Shown here: positions 11,316 through 21,450 of the stretch, piece by piece
Layout of the letters: every line of letters starts with the position of its first letter
Position numbering within the stretch: position 1 is the first letter of the stretch
DNA from: Angiostrongylus vasorum
Taxonomy: Eukaryota > Nematoda > Chromadorea > Rhabditida > Metastrongylidae
Assembly (NCBI GenBank): GCA_018806985.1
Contig: JADANN010000058.1
Location: 620,001 to 684,000 of the forward strand
DNA: 64,000 bases
Direction of reading: 5' to 3'
Program-made: the position numbers and the translations under genes
Notes under the pieces: model-generated
Seen by the model: only the letters and a program-made list of their open reading frames with translations
Database searches by the model: none
Told to the model about the DNA's origin: nothing

Positions 11316-11392
11316 TTGACAACAGAGCGGATCGAACCGCGAACCTTCCAAGCTGCAATTGATCTCGGTGCCACTACTCCATGGGGTTATCG
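11316..11392 (-). pseudogene. tRNA-Cys-like unit
   Basis: On the minus strand it reads ACCCCATGGAGTAGTGGCAC, then AATTGCAGCTTGGAA with loop TTGCAGC and a GCA anticodon, then the intact B box GCGGTTCGATCC. It is the clearest Cys-like member. Acceptor ends do not pair fully. Confidence 0.6.
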
Positions 11393-11487
11393 GTTTACGG
11401 CAAAGCCCAAAGATCGTCCTTGTGAACAGTTTGTTGTCATTCATTTAATAAGTAACGATCCCTTCGTTAATAGTGGCTTCAAAATTT

Positions 11488-11556
11488 TGACCACTGTGCG
11501 GGTCGAACGTTCTTCCATTCGATTTGGAGTCATACTCCTATTGCATTCGGCTGTCA
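11488..11556 (-). pseudogene. tRNA-Trp-like unit
   Basis: The last unit of the array. On the minus strand it has GTATGACTCCAAATCGAA in the anticodon arm (loop CTCCAAA) and GTTCGACCC in the B box. The acceptor is degraded. It is 172 bp from the previous unit. Confidence 0.6.
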
Positions 11557-11759
11557 CGGACTATCGACATTACACTTGCTGCTTGAGTGTGATTTCCTCT
11601 ATATGTTATATTTAAATAGAAGCTCTTGCTTTGACAATATTTCTTACCAAGTTTATGGCAATGTTTTTGACTCCCAGTGTTTAGTATTACGTTTACATTC
11701 TATATACATGGCGCACTGGTTGGTAATGCAGCCTTATACAAAGGAACTTTTTGGTTCAA

Positions 11760-11880
11760 CTCTGTCTCCAGCGTTCTACTCCAGTTCATTTGAGAACGAC
11801 TTATGAAGGCTATTGAAGTAGAATCGACTGGACCAGCATTCAACGACACCTCGAAATTTTCGAAGGTACTTGTGGACGGC
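11760..11880 (+). repeat. Dispersed repeat R1, copy 2
   Basis: Contains GACCAGCATTCAACGACA preceded by GAATCGACTG, as in the copies at 2590 and 21200. No coding content. Confidence 0.5.
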
Positions 11881-12179
11881 GACTGCTAGAAAAACTTTCC
11901 GAATAAGCAGAACTGCTGGGATCCGCGCAGTAGATGTGATGAGAGGTCGTGTAAAATAAAAGTGTAAAAATTTACATCGTGATCTATACAAGTGTTTGTT
12001 CAGCTGGATCTTGTGACATGTTATTGGACATTGTTTTTTCCCGGAGCGTAAACAGCGTGCCTATGCTCTCCCAAAGCAGATACGAAACCTATTCGTTGTG
12101 GGCTACAACGATTCGCTCTCCTTATGCTTCTCATTCCGTCGCTTTCAAGCTTATTCAACCAAATCGGATTCTATGATGT

Positions 12180-14010
12180 AGTTTACACTAGTTTTCGATA
12201 TTTTTTGTTCAGCAAACACGAGATGTTACTTAATTCTTTATTCCGTTAAAGCTGATGTTTTGGAGAATTTCGCTTTCTTCGGAGCCTATAAGGGCATATT
12301 GATAAGCAATTTTCTATGTCAAACGCCACAATAACACATACAGAAAGATGAAAGTCGAAAGCGCAATCACACGATCAACAGCTTCTCACAAAATCCACCG
12401 TTTTTTACGTGGAGGAACCGCTGAGGTGGAACAGCTGGTCAGAGTTGTGTGTGGCTGCTGATTAGTGCACCACCTCCATTAAAAGTCGATGAGAAGGTGC
12501 GAGGCCAGGTTGCGTGTGACCTCTGCGCATTCCTCCCTGCTATTCATTGTAGCATTCTTGGCATTTATCCAAAAGCCTCCAGAACTTTACACGTTGGTCT
12601 TTTTTGCATCCTGTGCGAAGATCACCTGTATCACCTGTAGTCCCGTTGATTGTCGAGTGACTCGAGCGGGCGCCACTAAGTCTTCCATTTTTCCCCTGTC
12701 GCGTGCAAGAGTAGCCCAATAGGTTCTGCTCTCTCCAGGAACTCATTGAGCATCATATCCTTCTTCAAGGCTCTTTGTGAACAACTCTGACCATCGGGTC
12801 AGTGGTCTTCCTGAGTGCGTTTGACATCCCGAGAAATCCAGTCACTAACGACTCTTGTCCATCGCTTGTCATTCATACGCATTACGTGTCCGGCCTACCT
12901 TATCTTCGATTGTTAGGCGTACAGAACGGCATCTATGAATTTTGATCGTCGACGCAGATCGGAGCTTCGGGTCCCCTTACCTTACTTGTGTGGAACGGGA
13001 TACTCCTAGCATCGCCCTTTCGACTGCGCGTTCGATAACGCTAAGTGACCTTTCATCATGCTTACGCAGCGACCAAGTTTCTGACACATACGTTAAAGCA
13101 GGAAGTTCCGTCGAGTCGAAAAGGTGGGCACGTAGTCGGGTGTTCCTTGTTCTCCACTACATCCTCGATGCTCTTAAAAGCACCCTAAGCCGCTCGTTTC
13201 CCTTCTGCTCAGCTCTGGAGCTAAGTCGTTCATCATATTGATTTCCCGACCTAGATAGACATAACTGGAGCATTCGGAGATATTCGTTCCGTGGAGCGTG
13301 AATGGGGCATGCGAAACCAATCCGTTCTTCATGAACATCGTTTTTTGTGGGATTTAGTTGAAGACCAATCTTTCCACAGGCTTTATCAAAGTCGGCAAGC
13401 GTACGTTCCCTTGACTAATGTTTGGTGTTTTAAAGACGATCTCATCAAGAAAGCGAACATGGTGTAACTGCCGACCATCGATTTCCACTCCTATATTATC
13501 AAATTCCAATGTTCGCATGACGTTCTGGAGGGTGGCGGTAAATAATTTTGGAGTGATGGTATCGCCTTGCCTAACTTCTTTTTTGACGTCAATGATAATA
13601 TCGTTGTAGAATGGTGATACCTTGGTTGTGAAATTTTTGTAAAGCTCACGAAGAATCTTTATGTACTGAGTAGGGACTCCCTTGACTATGCAGGGCTTTC
13701 AAGACTGCTTCTATCTCGACTGAATCAAAGGCCTTTTGTAAATCGATGAAGGTGAGACAGAGCGGTCTTTTGTACTCTCGCGATATTTCAATGAGCCTTG
13801 TTACCGTGTGGATGTGTTCCATCGTACTAAATCCTTTTCGAAACCCTGCTTGCTCACCCTGTGCGAAGATAGCGACTTTTATATCAAAGTCGTCTCCACT
13901 ATGTTTTTGTATTTTTTGTACGCTATGCGTCCGTGGTGGGTGTAGTTTACACTCTCAAACGGTAAAGACTAGATTAAGTTGGTGGATAGTCAGACATTGG
14001 CAAGAAGGCA
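12180..14010 (-). mobile_element. Penelope-like element (PLE-2), split by an RTE insertion
   Basis: Endonuclease C-terminal sequence (SGDDFDIKVAIFAQ on the minus strand) occupies 13858 to about 14010. The rest of the same block (FWINAKNATMNSREE after a frame change) and the 3' region continue at 12622-12180. The two halves join exactly once RTE-1 copy A and one CCTGTGCGAAGAT repeat are removed. A badly decayed hammerhead-like stretch lies at 12250-12290, and the element ends in GTTTGCTGAACAAAAAA on the minus strand. Only the endonuclease C terminus and 3' region survive. Confidence 0.8.
12623..13857 (-). mobile_element. RTE-1 non-LTR retrotransposon, copy A (5'-truncated)
   Basis: The minus strand encodes, with many frame changes, the RT palm and the C-terminal domain of an RTE-clade polyprotein: QAGFRKG-like start at about 13840, FIDLQKAFDSVE near 13740, LADFDKACGKIGLQLNPTK near 13390, then the WAGHVMR-type and DVKRT-type C-terminal blocks. 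The 3' terminus is GGACTACAGGTGATACAGGT. Identical CCTGTGCGAAGAT repeats at 12610-12622 and 13858-13870 flank it, a 13-bp target-site duplication in a PLE. The endonuclease is missing, typical of incomplete reverse transcription. Confidence 0.9.
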
Positions 14011-14654
14011 GCGTGCTTACTTCTTCAATTTCCAGATGAGGGAGAATGATTATCTCGGCCCTGTGCTTCTTCCACTAAAATGCGTGATGCTATCTCGTCT
14101 TTAGGGAATTGTGCAATACTCGACCACCAGAGGACCAGACACGGATATCAGAAGGACAGCATGGCACCCTCAGTAAAAAAACGTCAGTGCAAAGGGGCGT
14201 AACCGTCGACAACAAATAACTTGCTTCTTTACCTATGAAAATTGGAGGGAAAAAAAGAGAGATTTTTTGGGGATTGCAGAGCAAAAGCAGTCGTTGAACG
14301 AGTTAAGATTGGTAGCAGTACTCCTTACCCCCTCACGTTTTCCAAACAGTTCTAGTAAATAAGTTGGGACTACTAGAATCGCAGCTGTAGAGAACGGCAG
14401 ACTTACGTTAGCGTTTCACAAAGAATGCCATTTATTATCTAGTCGACGCTGGGATAGTCACTGAAGTGTAGCAGTTGCACTGTTCTGTTTTCTAATCATC
14501 GACTTAAATGAGCGTTTAAAGCGATCATAAGTGTTCTATCTCAAAAAAAGTGGTTATTATATTGCGTAAAGAAAATCCTGCATGAAATTATGTTAAATTG
14601 TAATTAAATCTATACAGTAACTCTAAATCCAGTAGACCACTTCAATTTCACATT
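14011..14654. other. Unassigned stretch
   Basis: No domain, repeat or RNA signal recognised. ORFs are below 70 codons. Confidence 0.35.
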
Positions 14655-15024
14655 GACCTCGGCTCTCCCAAGGGTTTACCGCCTTACCGTGGTTTGGAGG
14701 TGTTCAGGGGATTCATTTCCCCCAGTATGGTCTCCTAAGCAAAGAAGGAGTCCTGCCTTTTATCAGGAAGCCTAGCTAAGGGTAGTCGATACTAGTATCC
14801 ACCACCGTCCTTGTATCAAACTAGTCGCATGGTGACAAATCTCTCTCTGAACCACAAGGGCTGCAACTGCCCGTGGTGGTGACGACCTGTGGCAGACTTT
14901 GGCCTGGCTGACATCGGGACTCCAGGGACCCACAATGGGTGACCCAGGGAAAGTCTGAAAAATTGGAGATTATGCCAGGCCCGCACAACCAGTGAGGACG
15001 TTTCATCCAATTATCCAAGTATTG
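14655..15024 (+). mobile_element. SINE-like repeat with an RTE-type 3' end, copy S1
   Basis: About 370 bp, homologous over its length to the minus-strand copies at 33443-33825 and 51350-51725. Its 3' end, GGCCCGCACAACCAGTGAGG followed by ACG, resembles the RTE-2 3' end at about 42585-42615 (GGTCCGCACAGCTCGTGAAG followed by ACG) and is followed by a TCCAAGTAT tail. It has no ORF. Sharing a 3' end with an autonomous element is how BovB/RTE-dependent SINEs are recognised. The 5' end shows no obvious tRNA. Confidence 0.7.
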
Positions 15025-15389
15025 ATCTCTGTTTACTCGACCCTTTTTTCCACATTCACTAGCGTTTTCTTCTGGCGTTGAGGTTTGTAATACGAAGTTT
15101 GTACCTTCGTTAGTCATTTTAAATAATATCCCAATTAGCAACAGTACTTCTGATAATTCCTTCAAATCGATCACGCAACGCAAAATTTCGTAATGGTCTT
15201 TGCTTTGATGGGAATTCTGAAGAAAATGAATGCTCAAATGACTTGTTATGACCACGTGTGTGCCAACACTTCCCATCTCTTCACTTCTAATGGCATATCG
15301 TTGCCGTATGGCATGTAGTAAGTGGTTATAATTGGGGGATTGGGGATAATCACATCAAGCAAAATCATTCATAACTTATTTTTCGTATT

Positions 15390-15665
15390 CTTGTTGAGCA
15401 AACACGAGGTGTTATTTTTCATTCTTTATTCACGAACAAGCTGACGTTTCAGCGGATTACGCCTTCCTCAGAGCCTGGAAAGGTCAAGTTGGCAGCAATC
15501 TATTCGGCCAAACACCTCCATAACCAAACAGAGAAAATGCTGAACCAAGATTTCAACCACATTGAACACAGCTTTGCACACTCACCGCTTTCTATGAGGC
15601 TTCCACTGAGTATGGCACGTGGAGACCAACGGCACACAGTTCACATGGAAGCGTAATATGCCCCT
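15390..15665 (-). mobile_element. PLE 3' end (family A)
   Basis: Only the 3' region is present, reading on the minus strand from about 15665 to 15390. It includes the AACTTGACCTTTCCAGG lead-in, a well-preserved hammerhead motif and the AACACCTCGTGTTTGCTCAAC end. It is homologous to the 3' regions at 24480-24680 and 59040-59240. Confidence 0.75.
15439..15475 (-). ncRNA. Hammerhead ribozyme-like motif (family A)
   Basis: On the minus strand: GGCT, CTGAGGA, a four-pair hairpin GGCG/CGCT, GAAAC, GTC, AGC. GGCT pairs with AGC plus one wobble to close stem I. All core positions fit the hammerhead consensus (CUGANGA, GAAA, NUH). ACGU between GAAA and the cleavage site is self-complementary, which in other PLE hammerheads allows dimeric cleavage. 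Confidence 0.65.
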
Positions 15666-15711
15666 CCCATCAAAATAAACTTATAATTTATAACTTATGT
15701 TTATAATACTT

Positions 15712-16140
15712 AGCTTACACGAGGCTGATAAAGGTGTTTATTCGGCTAACGTTTCGACGATTTTCGGCTTCATCAGAGCCGATGATTGATCCGAGTCGAT
15801 GGTTCACAGTTGTTCGCGTTCTCGAGGAGGCCTCTTCGTCGTGGATTGAGCCGGATCTCCCTCAGTGAAGCATCTCTCTCGAATGAGCCACTCTCACCCG
15901 GTTGTCGGTTGTCGTTGGTACTGTTATCCGTTGATAATAGTTTATTTTTCAACGGATAATCCACCCTACAGCAGTCGGTACTGTGTCGGCTAGCACATAA
16001 CGAATAGGAAAGCAAAATAGTTTCAAAATTCATGACGTATTTTGCTTTTTCACTAGCAAGGGTTTCTCTGCGGTAACGGAGCGTGTAATAAGAGTTTTTG
16101 TACCAGCATCGTGTGAGCTCACTCATATAGAAAATTACTT
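15712..16140 (-). mobile_element. PLE-like 3' end (family B)
   Basis: On the minus strand it contains a hammerhead motif followed by CGAATAAACACCTTTATCAG and CCTCGTGTAAGCT. The same tail follows related motifs at 16500, 16880 and 17400. Upstream, a 117-codon frame (16126-15773) has no recognisable domain and may only be 3' untranslated sequence. Confidence 0.6.
15744..15780 (-). ncRNA. Hammerhead ribozyme-like motif (family B)
   Basis: On the minus strand: GGCT, CTGATGA, a hairpin built on CGA/AAA/TCG, GAAAC, GTT, AGCC. GGCT pairs perfectly with AGCC. The cleavage triplet is GUU rather than GUC, still allowed by the NUH rule. This is the copy closest to the textbook CUGAUGA core in the window. 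Confidence 0.7.
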
Positions 16141-16159
16141 CCTTCAGTGATTAGGTTAA

Positions 16160-16540
16160 CAGGAGGTTGTTGTTAAAAGTTTCCTTTCGACTAGCCTTTC
16201 TTCTTCGCCTTCTTCGGAGTCGCGTCGATCTGAGTTAATGGGTCTACAGCTGGTCGTTGTTGCAGTGCTGATCTTTGTTGTCGCATCGAGTCGAATCCAG
16301 TGGAAGGATTACCGTTCAAATGGCTAACTTCACGCAGTGGTTCTTTCTATACATGGTGGAGTGAAGTTAACCATTCGAACGGTGCTCGTCCAACTGGATT
16401 CGACTCAACGCGACCATGAAAATCCGCATCGCGCCAACTACTACCTGCTGTGGACCATCAAATCAGATCAACGCGACTCTGAAGAGGGCGAATGCGCAGA
16501 AAAAGTTAGCCGAATAAAAGTTTTTTGCGGCAACGTCGTG
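16160..16540. mobile_element. Foldback of two family B hammerhead-bearing ends
   Basis: A minus-strand copy (16160-16260: GACTCCGAAGAAGGCGAAG, decayed) faces a plus-strand copy (16450-16540: GACTCTGAAGAGGGCGAATG). The centre is an inverted repeat: GTTCAAATGGCTAACTTCAC at about 16315 against GTGAAGTTAACCATTCGAAC at about 16362. Both arms also share CAGATC-ACGCGACT. An RNA spanning the locus would fold into a long hairpin. Confidence 0.6.
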
Positions 16541-16834
16541 CCAACTCAATCATGTAGTAGAAAATTATTGACTATTTTCACTGGGGCTCAGCGAAAGTTG
16601 GCTTTCCAGACATTAAAGGAAGTATTAAAGCGAAGAAAGTGAAAACAGTAAAAAAATTTTCTTATCAAAGGGCAATCATTATTAACAGCAACCACCCCGT
16701 ATAAACGAACGGTGCTGAATGAGGTTGCTTCATTCAAGCGATGCTTCCATGAAGAAGATTCGACTCGAAATGAAGATGAAGATGTCACATCGAGAAGACG
16801 AATGACTGGAGCACCAAATCGGATCATCGGCTCT

Positions 16835-16915
16835 GAGGAAGAGGAGGGCATTGAAGGATTAACTCTAATACATAATCTTTATAAACATCTTTATCAACCT
16901 GGTGTGATCTGAACA
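16835..16915 (+). mobile_element. PLE-like 3' end (family B) fragment
   Basis: GGATCATCGGCTCTGAGGAAG begins like the hammerhead strand, and the tail ATAAACATCTTTATCAACCT matches family B. The catalytic GAAAC-GTT part is lost. Confidence 0.45.
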
Positions 16916-16954
16916 TTTCAAGAAAATTTATCGAAGAAAGTATTAAGCAACGGC

Positions 16955-17250
16955 AGTTAGCTGAGATATTTTCAAAACACCGGCCCGCAGGTTTCTGCGG
17001 TGAAGATCGAGCGCGCCACTGACCTTTCCGGGCGTAACACGTTCACCACCACATTCTTCTTGACGGGTGATAGCTGATGGCACCACCAAACAGAAAAACT
17101 AGTCGAGAGGAAGGCGAAACGAAGTACTTGCATGGTGTGGTGGTCAACACGTTATCCCCGGAAAGAGTGGTAGCGTGTTCGATCCCCCAGCGCAGACACA
17201 TCCGGTTTGGAGTTCTGCAAATATCTCAGCATCATTGTTGTTATAAGAAA
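16955..17250. mobile_element. Palindromic tRNA-related retroposon (PalS family)
   Basis: Left arm CTGAGATATTTTCAAAACAC at 16961 and right arm GCAAATATCTCAGCATC at 17218 are inverted. Both contain the tRNA-like block (plus strand: TGGTGTGGTGGTCAACACG, then GCGTGTTCGATCCCCC, a near-consensus B box). The middle is shortened compared with the 37691 copy. Confidence 0.7.
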
Positions 17251-17369
17251 CAACTTCATCAATGATGGAAAATTGCGGCATTCTGTTTCATGTCAAGCGA
17301 TGTGATAGAATATGAACATTTAATGCTTTCATGTTTGTTTATACTGTTGAGCAGGTCATATAAAATAAA

Positions 17370-17480
17370 AAAAATATATTGTTGAGTTTACACGAGGTTG
17401 ACAGAGATGTTTTTCGGCTAAAGTTTCGACGTCTTCGTCTTCGTTAGAGGCGACCATCCGAGTCGATGGTCCACATTTTT
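17370..17480 (-). mobile_element. PLE-like 3' end (family B) with decayed hammerhead
   Basis: On the minus strand: GGACCATCGACTCGGATGG, CTCTAACGAAGACG, then GTCGAAACTTTAGCC and AAACATCTCTGTCAACCTCG. The CUGANGA box is destroyed, and the GAAAC and AGCC parts remain. Confidence 0.55.
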
Positions 17481-17564
17481 ACCCTTCTTTTACTTTTAGC
17501 TCCTCGTGGGGAACGCTGTCACATCTAGGTTCGGAAACCTGCCGTGATGGCTATGGTTAAGAAA

Positions 17565-18800
17565 GAAAACTAGGATGCAAAGTATTATTATGGTCGGTGA
17601 TGCAGGAGTTACTGATTAAGGAGTCAAAGAACTGGCCAATATTTTCATAGAATTCACCGAAAGTCACGTTGGTAATCAAATTCGGAAGAACTTTTTAGGG
17701 AGATGATGTCAGAGTCACACAGAGACTGGAAAATGAAAATCTGTTACAAAAAGGAAGCAAATTATTGCCCTGTGAAATAAGGCAAAATTCGAAGAAAAAA
17801 TACAACATGCAGCAACGGAGCCAGTAGTTCGCCTTTCCTCTTCCAATCCACTCCACTCTGAAACACGAAGGCACCTTTTGGCAAATCCCCAGTTTATGAC
17901 GTTATTTCGTCAACCTCCAAGAATGATAGAAGCTTTTGAACTGGGAAAAAACGTTTTGAATATCGAGAGAAAGCCGTAAGCTGCAGTATATAATGCTATA
18001 CTTCCCTTTTCCTTTCATTCAGTCATCAATCATCAAACCTCGTGAGTGCTTACAACGATCTTTTCTTTCCATTTATTATGCTGTTGTAAAATTAAGGTTT
18101 AATTTGCATTTTCTTTATTTTGTTAGACAACCTAATGTAATTCACAGAAATGGATTTTTGAGAAAAAAAAAGGAAAGGAACAATATCTTCGGCATCTTGC
18201 GTATCTCAAATTTACTGTTTTTCCACGTTCTTCTATTCTTCTTAAACCGACAGGAATTTTTTTTACAGAAATTTTTTCACTTTGGTTGAGAGTTTGTAGA
18301 TTCTTCTAGTCTCTACTACTGAAAAGTTCATGGTGAAACGGACCAACATCGAAAAATCACCTGCATAGGTCTGCATTTAATCGTTAACGTTAATCTTTCA
18401 TCACACCCCAAACTGCTTAGTACAACACTTGCCGTGTTAACTCTGTACTTTGCCTCAGAATTGCCAAACCAGTCGAGAAATGAAAGAGCTGCCACTGAAT
18501 TATCAGTTTGAGTAACGAAATCCGCCCATATGTGATCGAATACATTTGTCAGTGCGCTTCATTTTGAAGCTTTAGAGTTAGGTAAAGAAATACTCAGTAC
18601 TTTTTTTATGCTACTCTTTGATTCTTACAGTAGAATTGTAACTGCTGTTCAAGCTTTCGCCTTTAAGGTTTCGTATCCTATGAATACCATGCGATGTTTA
18701 TTGGTGTGATTTGATTTCTGTCCTTAGTTGTTGTCTTCTAGAAATACCTAAAAATCTTCAAACGTCGACAATACGTTTGCGACTATTTTTGTTCAGAAGA
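17565..18800 (+). repeat. Duplicated segment R3, copy 1
   Basis: This 1.2-kb stretch aligns by eye with 52330-53210 plus 54390-54710. Shared blocks include CAGTCATCAATCATCAA, CACCCCAAACTGCTTA and CATTTTGAAGCTTTAGAGTTA. Neither copy has an open frame throughout. A further block at 19760-19990 matches 55140-55380, so the homology may extend to about 2.4 kb. It is either a segmental duplication or an unrecognised large element. Confidence 0.65.
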
Positions 18801-19039
18801 GACTTAGCTGAACTCAAGTAGTATCCGCGCTGGTTGCGCTGCTGCTCATCCGTAACTGTTAGCAATAATTGCCTTTTTGATCAATGATTGAATGACTGCT
18901 ACCATACCCTACTTCCATCGAAGATGTTCGAATTAGCTCTATTGCCTCTGCAATCGTTTAGAGCACAGGGGGACGAAATCATGCCAAAATAAACGTCCTT
19001 TATTATTTCGTATGCCTTGCAGCCTGTTGGCTTAACGAG

Positions 19040-19105
19040 CAAATCTTCGAAAAATGGAAATTATGCTAGCCCGCCCAACCAGTGAGGACGGGCTATAAAA
19101 GTATC
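19040..19105 (+). mobile_element. SINE-like repeat with RTE-type 3' end, 3' fragment
   Basis: AAATGGAAATTATGCTAGCC, then GCCCAACCAGTGAGGACGGG and a GTATCAAGTAAG tail match the last 65 bp of the S1 family. It sits inside copy 1 of the duplicated segment. Confidence 0.6.
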
Positions 19106-19759
19106 AAGTAAGGAGCCTTTGTAGTAACATTGTTTTCGTTATGTTTTTGCTAACGCTTACTAGCCCTTGGAAAAGTTGAAGTCATTTTTTTCATAGCCCT
19201 TTGATTGTCACTCGTCTACTTTAGGAATAGAAGAACCTTATTTGGTTTATCTAATATTACGTAGAGCGAATATTGAAGAAGTCGGTGACATATGGTGAGC
19301 AGCGTAACAATTGGAAGTTGAGAATTTTAATCCAAATTTGATGGCGACCTTATGACTCATCACCAACCGCCTTTCCATTAGCGAGAAATCTCTTGAGATT
19401 ATCTAATAGATGAACAACGAACAAAAAACCACCACAACAATTATGAGATGTTGAGACATAAAGCAATATCTGTTGCTAAGCGTGCAATATTTCATTGAGA
19501 GTAATCGTAAATTGAGTGCTTTCTCGAAACATCCAACAGATTTACTACATCCCTTCAATGTGGTCGCTTCGCGTGTCGCGGTTATCTTAATAATTTTTTT
19601 CATTTATTGGAACTCTATTGCAGCCCTAACATACCAATTCCGCAAAGACTTCAGTTGGTCTTACTGTAATCATAACGCATCGACTCCACCTAGGCTCCAG
19701 TTGGTCTTCCTCTAGCTCAGGCTTTTGCTAGGTAAGCCATCTGCTTTGAGATTAGTTCT

Positions 19760-19990
19760 TAAATCTTTCTTCAACTACACTTCAAATTGATGTACCTTTA
19801 CAATATTTTCTTAGCCACTAGTTGCATGTATTCTACTCATTTAAACGCGAATATGCCCATCATGGAACTCTTCTTTCACGCGTCACATTACTAAAGTTCA
19901 GTCACCTCTCCTTTCCTACCGGTGCACAATGTAATTTTATTTGTGCAAACGTTTTTACTACATCACGCACCAAAAGCTGTTCTTACAATT
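19760..19990 (+). repeat. Duplicated segment R3, distal block, copy 1
   Basis: ATTTAAACGCGAATATGCCC and CTACCGGTGCACAATGTAAT here correspond to ACTTAAACGCAAATTTATCC and CTACCGGTATGCAGATTAGT at 55220-55330, in the same order and orientation. Confidence 0.5.
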
Positions 19991-20004
19991 TTTATGCCGG
20001 GGGG

Positions 20005-21160
20005 AAGTTCACGTTCAACAGAAGACCAACAAGACCTTGTTACAGTTCAAGAAGGGTGACTCTCACAGCGTCAGCAACTACTGCTTAATCTGCTTGCTAT
20101 CTGTCGTCTATAAACTCATAGTTCCAATGTTCCAATCATTTTAATTATGGTAAAGGAATCGCTGAACGAAGGACACTGAAGTGAGCAAACACGGTTTCGA
20201 AATGGATTCAATGCAATGGACCTCATCACCATGATGACATCAACACTAAGGGTATAGGAGACCGCAGTGTTTCACTTTCATCGATTTAAAAAAGCTTTTG
20301 ACTCAGCTGAGATAGAAACAGTCATGGAGATTGTGGACACCCAGGGTATCTCAATTCAGTATATAAAAAACCTTTCATGTGCTATTTAAAATTTCGCAGC
20401 TGAAATATCACCATTTTATAACGACGTTAACATCGACGTCAAAAGAAGCATTAGGCAACACGAAAGCATCTCACCAAAATTATTTACTGCCACCCTTGAG
20501 AAGGGTGTGCGACCGTTGTAATTCATATGCTCCATTTTCATTCATCGGAATGAATATCAATGCCTGAGCTACATCTATCTAGTACTGGAATTCAGCTGGA
20601 TAAAAGACCAAGCTCAGAGTGAAACGGAACGAAGCGAGCGACTTGGGAGCTTTGAATGACAAAGAGGATCCAGTGAGGAGAAGACGAAAAACAGCTGACA
20701 CCGCACTGAGATTCTCGTCTCCACGTTTCCTCCTGCTTCAACGTTTGCGTCATTAACCTGGTCACTTCGTAAACGGGATTCACAAAGCGTTATTAAACGT
20801 GCAGTCGAAAAGAACGGTGCTAGGACGTATCGCGCAAGTGAAGATAAAAATCCAAAGCTCCGATCTACGTCAACGATCAAGAATCAAAGACGCCGTTCAG
20901 TACGGAAAACTGTCGAAGACAAGGTAAGCTGGTCGCGTGCGGCATCTGAACGAAAACCTGGTTAGGAGCCGTAAGCAACTGGATTCTTCAGAATGTCGAA
21001 CGTGCTGCAGGAAGGCCCTTCACGAAAAACCCTAGAAGGAAGTTATGATGCTGAACGAATTTCTAGAGGAAGCAAAATTGACTGTGCTACTCTTACACGT
21101 GACGGTGTGAAATAAAGTGTTTACCGGAGGCCGCATGATTCACTCGGCGATATCTCTTTT
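20005..21160 (+). mobile_element. RTE-1 non-LTR retrotransposon, copy B (5'-truncated)
   Basis: Frames on the plus strand show LLQFKKGDSHSVSNYCLICL (RT fingers), FIDLKK, then KIQSSDLRQRSRIKDAVQYG from the C-terminal domain, and the decayed TTTACCGGAGGCCGC terminus near 21135. Stops and frameshifts are dense, and the FADD catalytic segment is not readable, with a deletion in the palm. No clear target-site duplication seen. Confidence 0.8.
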
Positions 21161-21199
21161 CCATCTGGGTTCCAAAAATTAGTGGCAGACCTTCTTAAA

Positions 21200-21450
21200 A
21201 CAATCTGTTCTACGGAATCCAAGTATGGATGCAAACGAACGACTATCCCAGGCATCCAAAGGGAATCGACTCGACCCGCATTCAAGGACATTCATGAGGA
21301 AGATGGCAATCCTTAAGCAACATCTGAGCCCAAACGTGAAAAAAAGGTGAAAGGCCTTTGTGGATGTTGGATGCCGGGAAACAAATTGAAGGCAAGAAGT
21401 GTTGAGATATTCACTGTAAAGTGGAAAGCAGCTCTGCAAAATGGAATGTA
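21200..21450 (+). repeat. Dispersed repeat R1, copy 3
   Basis: GAATCGACTCGACCCGCATTC matches the R1 core. The adjacent CAAACGTGAAAAAAAGG and CAAGAAGTGTTGAGAT blocks match 39780-39910. It directly follows RTE copy B. Confidence 0.45.

Noticed and set aside
7688..11556. Functional tRNA-Trp or tRNA-Cys genes
   Set aside because: Each unit has loop insertions, unpaired acceptor stems or damaged boxes; treated as pseudogenes.
12942..13241. 99-codon plus-strand frame
   Set aside because: Antisense shadow of the RTE-1 C-terminal domain; an equivalent shadow appears at 50660-50971.
15773..16126. 117-codon minus frame as a gene
   Set aside because: Lies directly upstream of the family B hammerhead and has no domain; more likely 3' untranslated element sequence.
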